64,000 nt of DNA from Nymphaea colorata (Eukaryota > Streptophyta > Magnoliopsida > Nymphaeales > Nymphaeaceae): NCBI RefSeq assembly GCF_008831285.2, contig NC_045141.1, positions 18,906,848 through 18,970,847 of the forward strand, written 5' to 3'. Each line of letters starts with the position of its first letter. Positions within the stretch are counted from its first letter, which is position 1. A model generated the notes under the pieces. That model had not been told where the DNA came from. It was given only the letters and a program-made list of their open reading frames with translations, and ran no database searches. Shown here in pieces: positions 26,101 through 39,846 of the stretch. Made by a program: the position numbers and the translations under genes.

Positions 26101-29100
26101 GATGATTTTCCATACTAGCTTAATTGTGCCACTGAGGTATGTTGGTGTGTCCGAGAACTGTGCCACATCAATGTCAAACATGAATGTGATATGAAATGGA
26201 CATGTAATAGTGCCTGCCTGTGTATATATGTGCACGTTTATAAAGAAATGATCTCAGGCTGAATCTGAACCACATATCTGCAGCCATACCTAGATCATAC
26301 ATCATACCCACTAGTAGCACCCACATGCATTCATGTCCAAACTGATGCAGGGGCCACGCACACATACTCACCTTTCATAGATAATGATTCATGGATATGC
26401 AAAGCTTGCAAATAATAATTATGAAGCAAGCCAAAGAACACATAATTTGGATGAAGATGGACTCAATCAACTTAGACAATTGTTATCATAGGCCTGACAA
26501 TGCTTCAATCAAGTCCAAGCTGTGTCTAGGTGGTGCACCACTATCTAGCCATATCAAGTAGGTGTCAAAGCCTTTTTTCCTGTGCACAATACAATGAACA
26601 GCATAGGCTGAAAGACAAGATTCAGTTGCATACCTGAAGTCATGGCCATCTGGACCTTTGAAGCTGAAAGTTTTCCAGTAGAAGCATCTTCAATTGCTTT
26701 GGCATCAGCAAGCATGGCTTTGTATTTCAACCACTGCGCTTTTGCCTTCTCAGTGATCATCCACTTTAGATCAACATAAAAAAAATAAATAAGCATTTAT
26801 AAGCAACACAGAAAGGAAAAGCTGCAGTGACAAAAAGAAAGCAGCCTATAAAAGGTCTGACCCATATATACAAACAGAATTTCAGAACAATATGCAAGTG
26901 AGAGATATACCGCACCAATCTCTTCAATCATCCCTGGTGGAATCATCCCCTTGGACTTTGCCCATTCCCGAGCCCCATCACCAACCAAAAACCTATTGCT
27001 TGTTCAAAGAAGAAAAAAAAAAGTTTGTTAGTCACTTGTATTTGAAATTAAATGAACTCAAGAATAAGGTGAACAAAAGCATAACTCAGATACAAGCAGC
27101 TCTGAGCACTTGTTTTCTCTCTTGTTATTGCTTAGGTTCATTGAAAAGTGATCCCAAGTACTTGGCAAGTTATCAAAGTAGTGAATGATTATTGCACAAA
27201 CATCTCTGCACTTTCCTAGACAATGCATGACAGATATATCAAAGCAATATTCTACTTGAATAAACTAAATATCACGAAAGTGATCATCTGGATACACCAG
27301 CCAATATGAACTTGTACATTTACCAGTGAACGGCCAGAACTAAAATTGTAACTTGTAAGGAAGCATATAGGAGAAATATATGAACTTCAATAAAGAACAA
27401 ATATCTGGACTTGAACAATGGATTGTGAATCTTGGTTTTTATGCATTTTTGTGCAAGTATTACTGAATTTATTCCTTGGAATAAACTCAACTGGTCTTTC
27501 CAAGTAACAACAAAACACATTGTCAAGATCACACATGTGAGCTGTGAGAGTCAGTTCTGATGTTTTTAAAGCATGCCAACACAATAGCATACTGAAAAAT
27601 CCAGGCATTTTACATTTTGTCTTAGAAAATTATCCATATATGTTTTCTACATTATCCATCTTGAAAAAACCAAGACCTAGAGTACCCATTTAAACTTTAA
27701 AGCACAACGAAGAATTTTATAAGGCTTGAAAACCAAAAACTTACAATCTTCCCGAATTTTCAAGCCCCAAGAAAACAGTCAAATCCAATAAATGGACAAC
27801 TGAACCTGAAACAACATTTCTCTGAAGGTCTTCTGCTCTCCCTTGTTCTTTAGGTCTTCTATTAGAGGAGAAGGTTTTCTTTTTCTCTTTTGGGGGCCAG
27901 GGATGGAGTGTTTTTTTTTTGGGGGGTGGTGTAGAAGGGGGTGGGAAAAGAGAGAGAAAGATTGTTATATTGGCCTAAAAGAATGAATGGAGTTCTAGGT
28001 ATTCTGTTAATTATTCCTTGTTGACTTCTTTGCTACCCCTTTTTTATTTCCTTATCCTTTATCCTCCTTGTTTGGAGGTTGGCCAAGGTACATCAGCAAG
28101 CATCCTTTTGGCCAATAAAACCCTTGAGGTTTACCAGGACGTATACCCAGCTCCAATATTGCAGCCAGAGGACCTTTTGAGAGTAGCCATGGTTATCTCG
28201 TATCAAATGACAAACCATGACTATCTCAATATCAAAATATCAAAATATAAATGCCAAATGTTTCCAACATATCAACACATCTTCCACATATTAGAAACAA
28301 CATACAATTTTCACATTTGCAAGATTCTAAAAATGCTGCCGGCATTTATAATTTATAACTACGTATGCACAAGTGTGTGTGAGTAGGCAAATACAATCTG
28401 TATTAAAGTATGATAGACTACCTATATGTTGTGTCCATCAGGGTTTTTTTATAAAATTAACCACATGGGTGTTATCATGTTTGATAATCTAAGAATTTAC
28501 AAAATCATGCCTTTTTATGTAAAAAAGAATTATAAAAAAACAAAAGTCTGAGTTTTCCACTTGCAAAATCCAATCTATGGCAAAGCATAGACAAAAAAGG
28601 ATTCATACAAAAAAGGATTCTGGGCTGATTCCCATATTCTTAAACCTAAAGGTCACATCCACATGGATAGTTTTATGGTGTGGAATAGGAGTGGAAAGGA
28701 TGCAGAAGGCCAGTTGCCCCCCTTGAATTTTCAGGAAAACTTTATTATACAAATCTTTTATAAAAACTATATTTTCAGGCTTTCAGCATTTACATAAACT
28801 TTCCGGTTCAGCCTGGGTTTCATGAGATTTTGCAACACACATACATGTGTGTGTGTGTGTGTGACGCCAGAGAACTTCTTGTTTTGTGAAAGCTAATGAA
28901 TCAAAGTTGTCCTACAAATTTGGAAAGTTAGTAACAAAAGATGAGGTACGTATTACATGGGAGGTATTCGACCAAGCAAACAAGGGCCCATCATGCTTTC
29001 TTTGGCTAAAGTAGCAGCTATTTGGATAGCATTTCGCACACCTGATCTACAACAAACAATTTTAATATATGTTAGTAGACATATAACAGCCAAGAATAAG

Positions 29101-31513
29101 ATGACATGATTAAAGTAGCAACTAAAAGTCTGAAACAAAGAATACAATATCATATTTTTACAAGCCAAGCTATGTAATGCCTCTGGAAGAACATTGATCA
29201 AGTTGTTTTGTCATAAACATACCTGACACTGCTCCAACAGCTCCAAATGCTCCAGAATCCCCCTCCATAATACTAGCATCACATTCTACATGACCATCCA
29301 CAGTTAAATTTGATCCTCGCCCAGCATTTGTGCATGGTTCATCCTATAAAATAGATTTGCACAGATCAAAAAATGGTAAATACATAATTTGCAGCGACAT
29401 TAGACACATGCCTAGGTCTGTTTATGCAGTAAAGTAACACTGATTTAGGAAAAGATGAATGCTTGTGTGAAGCCTTGTGCTCTAATGGATAAACAAGTAA
29501 CCATAAAGATAACTTCCTACATGCAAATGTCCAGAACTTTCACCACGTATCTTGTATCCTTTCGCTAAGGCCTTAAAAAAAAAACTGTGATTTTTTCCAG
29601 CAAAAAAGATACCTGCTTGAATCTGTTGTGAGTCAACCAATCATCACTTCAAAAGAAGAAAAAAGAAGCCACAACAATCAATGCATCAGATTAGGAAAGG
29701 AGTGATTCCTGAACCCTAGCAGAACGGACCCAATATAAACTTCAAAGTGATGAAATTTGGCTGGTTGCTTTTTCTTACTGTCAAGAAATTGCCACCAAAC
29801 AGTCACATTAATACAATATCTAATTGTCTAATCCATGGAATATTATTAACTTTGTTGCCGATATCAGATTGTCACAATGGGAAGATATTTATGAAGTCCT
29901 CTCACACCTCATAATTCCACTTGACAAATTAAGATATGAAAATAAAGAATGTGCAAGAAAACTCATTGCCAACCAGCAATCAACTCCTAAAGCAATGATG
30001 TTATGGGGCTTACTGTAATAAATGACAAAAGATTTGAAATTCAAAAGCAATTGGTAAAACTTTAATTCTTCTTTGTGGTGCAGCTATTGAGAATACATCG
30101 GTAGATGATAATATATCTGTTTCTGATTTGAAGAAACTGCCTACATGTTATGTGACAATGGTAACTAAAGAAATGACTTCTAATGCCCACCCTCTCTAGG
30201 CAGTAACGAGATGTGTGTCAAAGGCATCGTTAGGATCTTATTTATCATTGATTTAGCAAAACTTATTCAAGCTTTGGTTTGAACAAATCAATTGGAATGT
30301 AGCTGCACCATGAGTTTTCTAAAGGACCTAATCAAGCACCACACGCATACACACACACATATACTAAAACCTGAGGGGCTCGATATTGTTATATCAATAT
30401 TATGATCACATATGACAGACAAAACCCCAGAGTTCAGGAATGTTGACAACAAATAAACAGACAATTGATAACGAACAGAACAGGAAACAAATAGAGACTC
30501 AAGAATACCTCCAACACCTTAATAGCAGCTGAAACAGCATCAATGCAACAACCTCCAACCTGAATTGCGAACAGAAACCCACTAAAATATCAAGATTCCT
30601 TGTTTCTCAAAATCAGTTTCCACAAATCAAATTTTTTTTTTATTCATCAAAGAATGAATACACTGCAACAGGATACAGTATCAAGGCCTCGGTTAGAAAC
30701 TTGGGATAATAAACATGACTTAGAGACTTATCAAATATATCACTGAAACAACTGAGAACACTGTAAGTTTATTTCCTTTTCCAATTAAAATAAAGGAAAA
30801 TAATTACTTCATCTCAAATCCTAAAGTAAATTCTGACCCCATCACTAACCCATATCGCGATGTCGTCGGACGTAACTGCTCCTTTTATTGTTTCTATACA
30901 GACTAATTAGCGGGGAAGAAGCCGACGACTGCTCAACTGAAGCATGTCTAAGGAGACTAATGAGGAAGGAGCTTCCTCCCCTACGACCATTGCCAAGTAG
31001 TTGCACAATAGCCGTCTGCTCGTTATTAGTCGAGTTTTACTTCGGAACCTAACTAACTACTACCAAGAAAGAAACAACAGCCCTGCCAATGTCTCTGCAT
31101 TTTCCCATTGGTGGTCTGCAAAAAATGACTCTGAAAACTTCATGGGAGCTTCGTGCATTAGTTGTAACCAGGCATAAAGCAATTTTTACAAGTTCAGGAA
31201 ATACGGGACTTCGATTAGCTACTTTTCAATTAAGCAAGCTCTTCCAGCTACCTTCCACTAATGCATCAGGTGACCGTTCCAAAGTCAAATTTGTGATGGA
31301 ACTAGTTCTAGCACGATATTCCTTGTGGGTAAGCCCCAGAGAGAGAAAGAGAGAGAGAGATGGAGAGACCTGGGATAGGACGGCCGCGGCTGCGAGGCAG
31401 GCGCGTTTCATGGCTCGCCTGTAGGCCTTGTGGTTCACGGGTGAGAGGTATCCAGCCCCAACGTGTACCGCCACGAAGAACCTAGGCCTCTCTTCCCCAC
31501 CCTCCTGTTCCAT
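20943..31513 (-). CDS. Taspase-like threonine aspartase (Ntn hydrolase)
   Basis: Eleven exons on the minus strand: 31370-31513, 30509-30559, 29223-29343, 28957-29041, 26911-26992, 26634-26763, 24625-24764, 21723-21886, 21351-21471, 21167-21271 and 20943-21026 (stop TGA), 408 residues. It begins [20 protein letters not shown], and an in-frame Met 25 codons upstream is not favoured. The core shows [33 protein letters not shown] and the autocleavage site [11 protein letters not shown], with Asp226-Thr227, where Thr227 becomes the N-terminal nucleophile. [25 protein letters not shown] and [16 protein letters not shown] follow. It is the plant taspase family, as I recall Arabidopsis At4g00590. The animal member cuts MLL-type proteins after Asp, while plant substrates are not established. 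No frame damage was seen. Intron 7 (about 2.7 kb) carries microsatellites and a TIR repeat. Confidence 0.93.
22971..22992. repeat. (GA)n microsatellite in taspase intron 7
   Basis: GA-rich run of about 22 bp. A similar short GA run lies at 23452-23467. Confidence 0.7.
23129..23168. repeat. (TA)n microsatellite in taspase intron 7
   Basis: Uninterrupted TA repeats of about 40 bp. Confidence 0.9.
23638..24003. mobile_element. TIR repeat, GTCACATGGGTGC family, copy 1
   Basis: The left end GTCACAAGGACACTTCTAAA and the right end GCACCCATGGGAC are imperfect inverted repeats. The same start (GTCACATGGGTGCTTCTAAA) and end recur at 46822-47104, and both copies have the phrase CCCATGTCGACA or CCCGTGTCGACA shortly inside the left end. 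There is no coding sense. It looks like a short non-autonomous DNA transposon. Target site duplications are not clear. Confidence 0.5.
31337..31369 (-). repeat. CT tract at the 5' splice site of taspase intron 1
   Basis: On the sense (minus) strand the donor GTCTCTCC runs straight into CTCTCTCTCT-rich sequence, broken only by a few bases. Confidence 0.9.
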
Positions 31514-33899
31514 TTCTCTCCCACTCTCGTTGCTCGATTTCTCTCGCTTCCAGAGAACGTCTGTTTTATACGCATACGACGTGTCCACAGATTCTGAGAC
31601 AACGCAAACACGAGCAAAATCAGGCAGCCCTTAGCCTGCTGGCCGATCCGTACAAAAATCGCAAGGGCCTCAACAAAGCAAACCAGGAACAATTGAACGC
31701 TTCAAAAGTTTATTCTCACATTAAAATGGTAGAAGATCTTCAACGGCCTATGAGAAGAGATAGTTAAGTGATTAGTGAGATTCATCGAACTAGGGTCCAA
31801 GCTTTGGAGTGAATTTGAATCGAACCCTCAAATTTAAGGTTCCATGGATATGTGTGCGTTAAAAATAATTATAACACTTAAAAGTTTAGTATTTTATTGA
31901 AGATTGTTACTAATCTTAAAAACTTTATAAGAAAGGTTGTTGAATGGTTAGTTATTTTAATTCTTAATTTTTTTTTATATTTGAAGCCAAAACTGTTAGG
32001 AAGTAAATTGGGATCTACCAAACCAAGGGTCCAAGCTCAAGAGTGGGTCGAGTGTTATACAATGTCCAATATTCACTTTATTCAATTTAGATTAATCAAA
32101 TTAGATTTAATCTATAAAAAAAAAAACATAAAATGCTCATATAAGAACGACAGAGATACAATGAGTCCTCTAAGTTAATTGCCATCGGATATAATTTGCA
32201 TTTACTATATACTGTGTTTTACAATAGCCTTCAAAAACTTAGGCCTTGGGAGATAATACCATGTCCATCGTGTGCTCCCACCTAAAATTAGGCATCACTC
32301 AACTATGATTATTTTACATTAAAATATGTGTACTCTAAGCATCTGACTCGTTCAATCATGGCAACAGTTCTTAACCTGAAAACCATCAAATTTGATTGCC
32401 GGTTTTCTTAAACCCGCCTTTGATAAACTCAACTGTCATTTATATCACAATTTATAATATAAAGAAATAATACTCTATAAAAACCGAACTGATTCTCGGA
32501 CTCTCAAAAGTCCACCAGCCCAACTAACTATTTCGAGCATTCTAGTTTGTCCTTGGTTCCATGTTTCTAAGCACTGTTTTAAAGGACCAGCACTGTTACG
32601 TGTCAATGGGGGCTCGCTAATGAGGGGGTTACTTCCACTTGCTGCATGCAAAGATCCAAGGTTCAGAAACTTATGTTCTACTTTTGCTGCACCTCTAACT
32701 TAATGTTTTTGAGGAATTACAAAAAGATTCAAATAATTTAAAAATTAGAAGAAAAGTGAAAAAAAAAAACAAAAACCGCATTTTTAAGTCAATCCCTAAA
32801 AGATTTTGCCTTTTTTTTCATACAACACTAAAAGGAGAATGCCCGTGAAATTTGTACCATTACATTTTTACATTTTGATTTCCAAATACGATTTTGTGAA
32901 TTCAAACAGTTGTTTGTAATGTTTAATACACATTAAAATCGAGCAATTATTCATAGTAGATTTAAAAGTCAACTGGTTGGTCAGATTTTAAGTTTCCATT
33001 GGTGATTTCTGATCAATGAATGCAAAAAAAAAGAAAAAGAAAAGATAAAGTAGTTTCTTAACTTATGGTTTTTACTTGCCCCAACATAACACACACACAC
33101 ACATACATTTCCTTTAGTTCCTTTTCATCAAGCTTACCAGAGTTGACAATTACCCTTTCCAGAAGAGAAAGATTACACGCAAAATAGCTTTTCTTTATCT
33201 AATTTATTTTTCTTTTTTCTATGTGGCTTGTGAAGACGCAAAGCAGGTTATACGCTATTGTTCTTAACAAAGGACCATGCATTATGGATTGAAAATAATC
33301 AAAATACCTTTCATAGTAAAATGGAAAACTCAATGTTACAAGGGTAAAATTTTCTTATCATATAAAGTTATCAAATACCCTTATGATAAAAATGGCGACA
33401 TGTCTTTTCATGTTAATGCTATAATATTAGGGGTAGAGCCAAAGTTTTTGATGAAAAAGGTCAAAATATAGTTTCAAAATTTTAATAGGAACTGAAGTAT
33501 ATTTTTAATATTTATTTTATGTATGGTAAATAATTTTTTTAAAAATTTACATTTGATTTTATTTTTAAAATTTTTTAAAGGGTGGTCAAGGCTCCTCCGC
33601 CCTTATAATATGGAAAGCACCTTCAAAAATTAAGGACAAGGCGAAAAGGGTATAAATAAAAAAATAAGCGTATAAAGTTATCAAAATGTCCTCTATGTTT
33701 AAACTGTGAGGACAGCATAAAATCATTCTCAAACTAATATCAGCGGTGGGACGGAATCTGTCATTATAAGGAGAGGTGGACTCGAACACGTAATATCAGG
33801 TAAAGAATAGGATCGTGGCGGAAGTTTCTCTCAAAAGCTTTCCCTTTTGTCCTTTTCATCCCTCTCCAGATATGCGCCCTCCTTCCTTCCCGGGCAATC
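31514..33899. other. Divergent spacer between taspase and phosphomannomutase
   Basis: About 2.4 kb between genes transcribed away from each other, so it should contain both promoters. AT-rich, with one TIR repeat copy at 33429-33602. No coding exon recognised. Confidence 0.6.
33429..33602. mobile_element. TIR repeat, AGGGGTGGAGCC family, copy 1
   Basis: The left end AGGGGTAGAGCC and the right end GGCTCCTCCGCCCT form imperfect inverted repeats around about 170 bp of AT-rich sequence. The same ends recur near 37138-37328 and 42472-42641, and a weaker copy may begin near 15551. Probably a MITE. Confidence 0.45.
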
Positions 33900-34923
33900 T
33901 TTTATAAAGGCTTTCCTCGTCTCCTTCCTTCCCTCTCTTTCCGTGCCTTGCAACGGAGATAAGTAGCAAGTCAACAGCGAGATCTCCGAGGGAGAGATCT
34001 CGGATTCTCTCCTCTCCTTCCTTCATTTCACCGGAAAAGAGGTCAGCTCATTGTCATTTCTTTCCTTCTCACATTGTGATTTTTTCTTTTGTGACAAATT
34101 TTCGTTTGGGTTCTTCTTTTCTTGGAGCTGTGGGAGAGGATAGAATTGCTTCGCGGCGTTTCGTTTTTTTCCACCTGCCGCAATATACTGGGGAGCAAAC
34201 AAACGTTCATTCGTTCTTGTTCCTGTCTTTTCTTTTGAAATCCTATTGACGAGATGCTAGTTTAGCGGATCCGCTTGCTGAAACCAAGCGAAAAGTGTGA
34301 AATCATTTCGCGATCAGATCTCCTCTGGTTTCTTTTCTGCCATGAAATTTCCTGTTTTCGAACTTGCATTTTCTTCCTGCAGGCAAACTATACTTTGCCA
34401 GCGGGGGAAACTAAAGTTCAGTCATGAGTGTCATGGATCTCTGTGAGTCGGTGAGCAAATTAACGTTGCTTTACCTCGGAAATCATTTTTAATGGACAAA
34501 AGTTGCAGCTGACAGAACCTGAAAGATTTATTCACAAAGGGAGGCATGTTTACGCTACAAATTAAGGGGATAAAAGTTCCGCCAAAATCAAGTGGATCCG
34601 AGACTATTTTCCCAGAACGAATGTCGCACCTCCAAGGGTGCGACTATCTTCGTGGCATTTTTGTTTTTGCACGTTAAGGGTTCATCTTTTTCAACACAGT
34701 AGGGTGCACTGTTCATCGGTGCCAGCATTTCGGCACAGAGGAACGCTCTGCACCAGAAACGCCATCGCCGGCGGCAGCTCCCCTGACTGATCCCTCCTCG
34801 CCCTCTCTTTCTGTGCCGCTATTATTTGGTCTCTCTCTCTCTCCCCCTCCCTCTCGGGGTTCCCATAGATAAATTTGCCTCGATACTTAAGCCATCTTAC
34901 ATACAAATGCAGAAAGTCTGGAG
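33900..34923 (+). promoter_or_regulatory. Phosphomannomutase promoter and spliced leader
   Basis: A TATA-like TTTATAAAGG lies at about 33900-33909. Downstream, GAAAAGAG-GTCAGC (donor near 34041) and TTCCTGCAG (acceptor ending 34382) can bound a leader intron. A small leader exon follows with an upstream ATG at 34424 and two tandem donors, at 34443 and 34451. An acceptor ATGCAG ends at 34912, eleven bases before the coding ATG. This is inferred from splice signals only. Confidence 0.4.
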
Positions 34924-37900
34924 ATGGCTGGTAGGAAGCCTGGTGTTATTGCTTTGTTTGATGTAGATGGAACACTTACAGCTCCACGAAAGGTACCTTT
35001 TCCTACTAACTTAGCTAATAGCAATAAGGAATAATCATTTTATTGATCCATCTCTAAGTTACAACCTTTTGTTAGCTTTCAGCAGACACAAAGCTTCAAT
35101 TTTCTTTTTCCTTTTCTTTTGTTTGTTTACATGTCTATCTACTGTTGCATATGCAGACGTGTGCACGAGCATGTATGCACATGTAAGTGCATGTAGGAGC
35201 TTATATATAAAGCTACTGACTTGGAAAAAAGAACTTGTTTATGGCCAATTTTTGCTGCTTCAGAGAAGTTTGTGGTGTGCATGTCTGTGTGTCTGTGTAC
35301 ATACAAAAAAACTTGGACTAATCCTAGAGAAGCTTCCGGCTTTCATCTGACCATCCTTTTCAAGATGAGTTGAATGTAGCTGGCACGAAATGCAGAAATT
35401 TTTCCCATGTGACTAGGCATTATTGCGTTATCTATACTGGCATAGTTTACGGTGGCAATGGAGGTTGCAATACTACGATAGATTAAATGCCTATGAGCAA
35501 GTGTGTTCTGAAAAAACAAAATGGTCTATCTCCATTACTGAACTTCTTAGGATATAAAAATAATCTACATGTGCATATGCAGATGTGCACGAGCATATAT
35601 GGACATTTAAGTGCATGTGCGGTTTTATGTATAGCTGCTTCAGAGGAGTTTGTGGTGTGCATATCTGTGGTGTCTATATATGTAGAGTCAAGTTTTGTTT
35701 TGAGAAAAAAAAAATTGGACGGATCCTAGAGCAGTTTCTGCCTTTCATCTTACCAGCTTTTTGAAGATGATTTCAATCTAATGGGCAGAAATGCAGAAAA
35801 TTGTCCATGTGACTAGGCATTATTGTGTTATCTGTGTTGTCATAATTTATGTCATAGACTCATGATGAAAATGGTAGGTTGCAATACTACGGTAGATTAA
35901 ATGCCTATGAGCAAGTGTTTTCTGAAAAAGCAAAACGGTCTCTCCCAATTAACGAACTTCTTAGGCGACAAAAATAATCTACATGTGCATATGCAGATGT
36001 TCACGAGCATGTAGGCACATGTAAATGCATGTATGATTTTATGTATAGACCTACTGACTTGGAAAAAATAACTTGTTTATGGTCTATTTTTACTGCTTCA
36101 GAGCAGTTTATGGCGTGTGTATAGATATATATATATATATATACAGTTAATTTTTGTTTTGAGAAAAAAATTTGGACTGATCCTGGAGAAGTTTCTGTCG
36201 TTAATCTTACCATATTTTTCAAGATGAGTTGAATCTAACTGGCATGAAATGCAGAAATTTTCCCATGTGACTAGGCATTATTTCATTATCTGTGTTGTCA
36301 TAATTTATGTCATAGAACTCATAGAACTCATAGTGGCATTAGTATGTTGCAATACTATGATAGATTGAATGCCTATAAATCTCCATTACCGAACTTCTTA
36401 GGAGAATAATATAACAATAAAAACATAGTTTCATCTTAAATCTTTTGAAGCATGGGTTGATTGGTAGATGAGATGTGCATAGGAACATTGGAAGCAATTG
36501 TACCAGGAAGATATCTTGGTCCTTGTAGTGGTGAATTAGTGGTTTTTTTTTGGTCATGTGCAGTCTTTGAAAATTTTACTGGTTAGAATGGTGAATGAAC
36601 ACTGGGGTTCTATGATAACTTTGCTAGGAATCATGTTCAATTTATTTTTACTTTAAATGATAATAGTTGGAATATGACGCTATTATATAATTAAATATTC
36701 AGGTAGTAACACAAGAGATGCTAGAATTTATGCAGAAGCTCAAAGAGGTATATGACTTGTATTTTCTGGGTTGTGCTTTAAGCATTAGCTGTTCTGCAAT
36801 TTAATAACTTCAAAAGCAGGTTGTAACTGTTGGTGTTGTTGGAGGGTCTGATCTTGTAAAAATATCGGAGCAACTCGGGAAGACAGGTATGTTTGTGCCT
36901 ATCTAGTATTTAGCTTTATGTAGATGATGATTTGTTTGATAACTACATCACATTGTTAATCAGCCATGAAATGGGATAAAAATAAAGTATGAAAATGCTA
37001 ATATACAATTTGCCCTCTGTTTTTATTTATATGTTATTTATATGCTGCATATGCTATGAAGTTGTTATCTGTTATTTCTGGTACATTCTTTGCAAAATTG
37101 AACCTCAGATGACAGCACAAATCAGCTTTGGTTGTCTCAGAGGTGGAGCCAAGAGTGGCTAGCAGGGAGCATGCAACCCCCCCTCCTGCTCCCAACCCAA
37201 ATCTCATTTTTTGAGAACTAAATTTTACTGTTTAACATTTCTAAAGTTGTTAATTTTGCCCTGTAACAAATCTGGAAATTAAAAAGTGTCTCCTCTTACG
37301 AAAAAATGCCTGTTCCTGCCCCTGGCTCAACTTGCTTTGTAACCATTTAAATCTCAAAGAATTGATGAATCAACCACTCAGATGGACATTTGATGACCCT
37401 TGTATTCTACCTTTTCCTGTTCTATCTTTATTTTTCTCATCTCTGAAAACTTGAATATGTGTTTGGTGCCACGATATCCATTCTTGCATGGTAGTTCACC
37501 TCTAGCAGCAAGACCTCCCATCTATTTTTCTATGTTTTTTCCTTTAATTTGAGCAAGCAATTATCTGAACTTGGGACATTAACCAGATGGACCAGCTTTG
37601 TCATGCTTGTTACATTTATACTCAGATGCATATGGATGCTGGCCTAGACAACTAACCGCTGACAAGATGTTCATTTTGCTTGCAGTAATTACTGATTATG
37701 ATTATGTTTTCTCTGAGAATGGTTTGGTTGCTTACAAAAGTGGCCAGCTGATTGGCACCCAGGTAAGTTTGCGGAGTCCACTGCAGTGAAAAATTACATC
37801 AACCTCTTTTCTTTATACTATCTGGGTTGGCTTTGGAAATAATTTGTTTGTCAGGCCATTTTGTTGCCATTGTAGGTCAAAGAACAGCTTCTTTTTAATA

Positions 37901-39769
37901 TTTTTCTCCCGAATGGCATGTCATTGGTTCTTAAATATTCGCCAATATTTTTTATCAAGGGAAACAATTAGGTTAATATTCTCCATTTTGCAGAGCTTGA
38001 AATCATTTCTTGGAGAAGACAAGCTCAAGGTAATATCTCATGATTTTAGACTTATCAAGCACGAAAATCCTCCCAATGTTTACACAGTGGTTTGCTGTGA
38101 CTTATGCAGGAATTTATCAACTTCACACTCCATTACATAGCTGACTTGGACATTCCAATCAAAAGGTACGTGCACATTAATTTATTTAACTTCTTTGCAT
38201 CAATGGCCTATCAACAGCTAGTCAAATAGTGTCATTTAGCTGCTACTATCAACCAGGCCCCTTTTTTGATTTGGCAGTTCAATTTTAACTTGCTGCTAGA
38301 GGATTTACTTTGTTAGTTTGAAATTCTCCTTGTAGGTGGCTTTAGCTACCAAAGAATATTAGAACTGTGAGCGTGTATTTTTAGATCATTCAGATACTTT
38401 ATGTCGGTGCATATTGCAGAGGAACCTTCATAGAGTTCAGAAGTGGAATGCTCAATGTTTCACCTATTGGGAGAAATTGTAGTCAAGAGGAAAGGGATGA
38501 ATTTGAGAAGTTTGATAAGGTATGCTCTTCATTCTTCAGCATAGAGGATCTTCTTTAATCAGAGCGAGAAAAAAACCCTTAATTCATATGAAGCTTCTTC
38601 ATGCACAACGGACCAAGTATCCCTGAGAAAATGGTGGCATACAGCAGCCACAATAATGTCATTGAACCTCCCTCCATGTGGAACATTTTGCCTGGGTTTA
38701 TGGTACTTCTCTAAAAATGAAAAGGCAAACAAAATTTGGCATTTGGGATTATTCTTTCTTTATAATTTTATGTGTTCATGGAGACTCTTTTGAACTTATT
38801 CGTAATCTGATTCTTGCAGGTTCATAATATACGCTCAAAAATGGTTTCTGTTCTAAGAGATAAGTTTGCACATCTAAACCTTACATTTTCCATTGGTGGA
38901 CAAATAAGTTTTGATGTAAGTTTCTTTCTTTTATGGATACTACCATGAAAATTATGAAGACTTATATAGAAAGAAGTCTTTTGACTTCAGAAATTTCTGT
39001 TGACTAGGTTTTTCCTCATGGTTGGGACAAAACATACTGTTTAAGTTATCTTGAAGGCTTCAAAGAAATACACTTCTTTGGGGATAAAACTTACAAGGTA
39101 AACCGAGTGATTAGTTTGTTATGAATGAATTTTTTTTTGCTTAGCTTCACTTTTTCATTATCCTAGGGTATATGTTTCATTCGTTTGTTCTAGTTCATGC
39201 TTTCAGGCACACTTGCATGTCCACACACACAGACACCTAGTGCTCCACAGGTATCCATGCAAAAGTTTTCATGTTCTTTCCTCTATGGAAGCCTTTGACA
39301 TGTTCAAACTTCTGTGCGCTGCACTCTCCTGCTTTTGGCTGTTATTCTACTTCTTTGACCGGAGGAAGACCTACTTTTGTCCACCTTGTATGGATCCACT
39401 TTAGCTTTTCTTTTTCACTGGGAAACATGTAAATATCATTCTAGTATCATGGTAGCGAAAGTCTGCTTTCTAGACAAAAGGGCATTTACCTACCGCAAGA
39501 GCTTGTGTATGCGTGTGTGATGTCTTGCCCGGTGAGAATTCCCATTCTTCTCCCATGCTGCGGGAAAGCGGGAGCACGTGACCGTTTGTCCTTGCAATTG
39601 CAATGCTGCCTTTCTTCTTCTTCTTCTTCCTTTCCTTTTTTGAGATTGGCTGTTCAACATGATACGTGTAATATGCTGATTTGTTCAATTGAAACTGTTA
39701 AGCAGGGTGGGAACGATTATGAGATTTTTGAGTCAGAGCGCACGATAGGCCACACAGGTTTGTGTGTTG

Positions 39770-39846
<77 letters not shown>

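Noticed and set aside
28018-28386. 122-codon plus-strand frame in taspase intron 4
   Set aside because: No recognisable motif, low complexity in the second half, antisense to an intron.
35146-36405. Regular repeats that might suggest a CRISPR-like array
   Set aside because: Plant nuclear intron, long diverged units of about 420 bp with no short repeat-spacer pattern.
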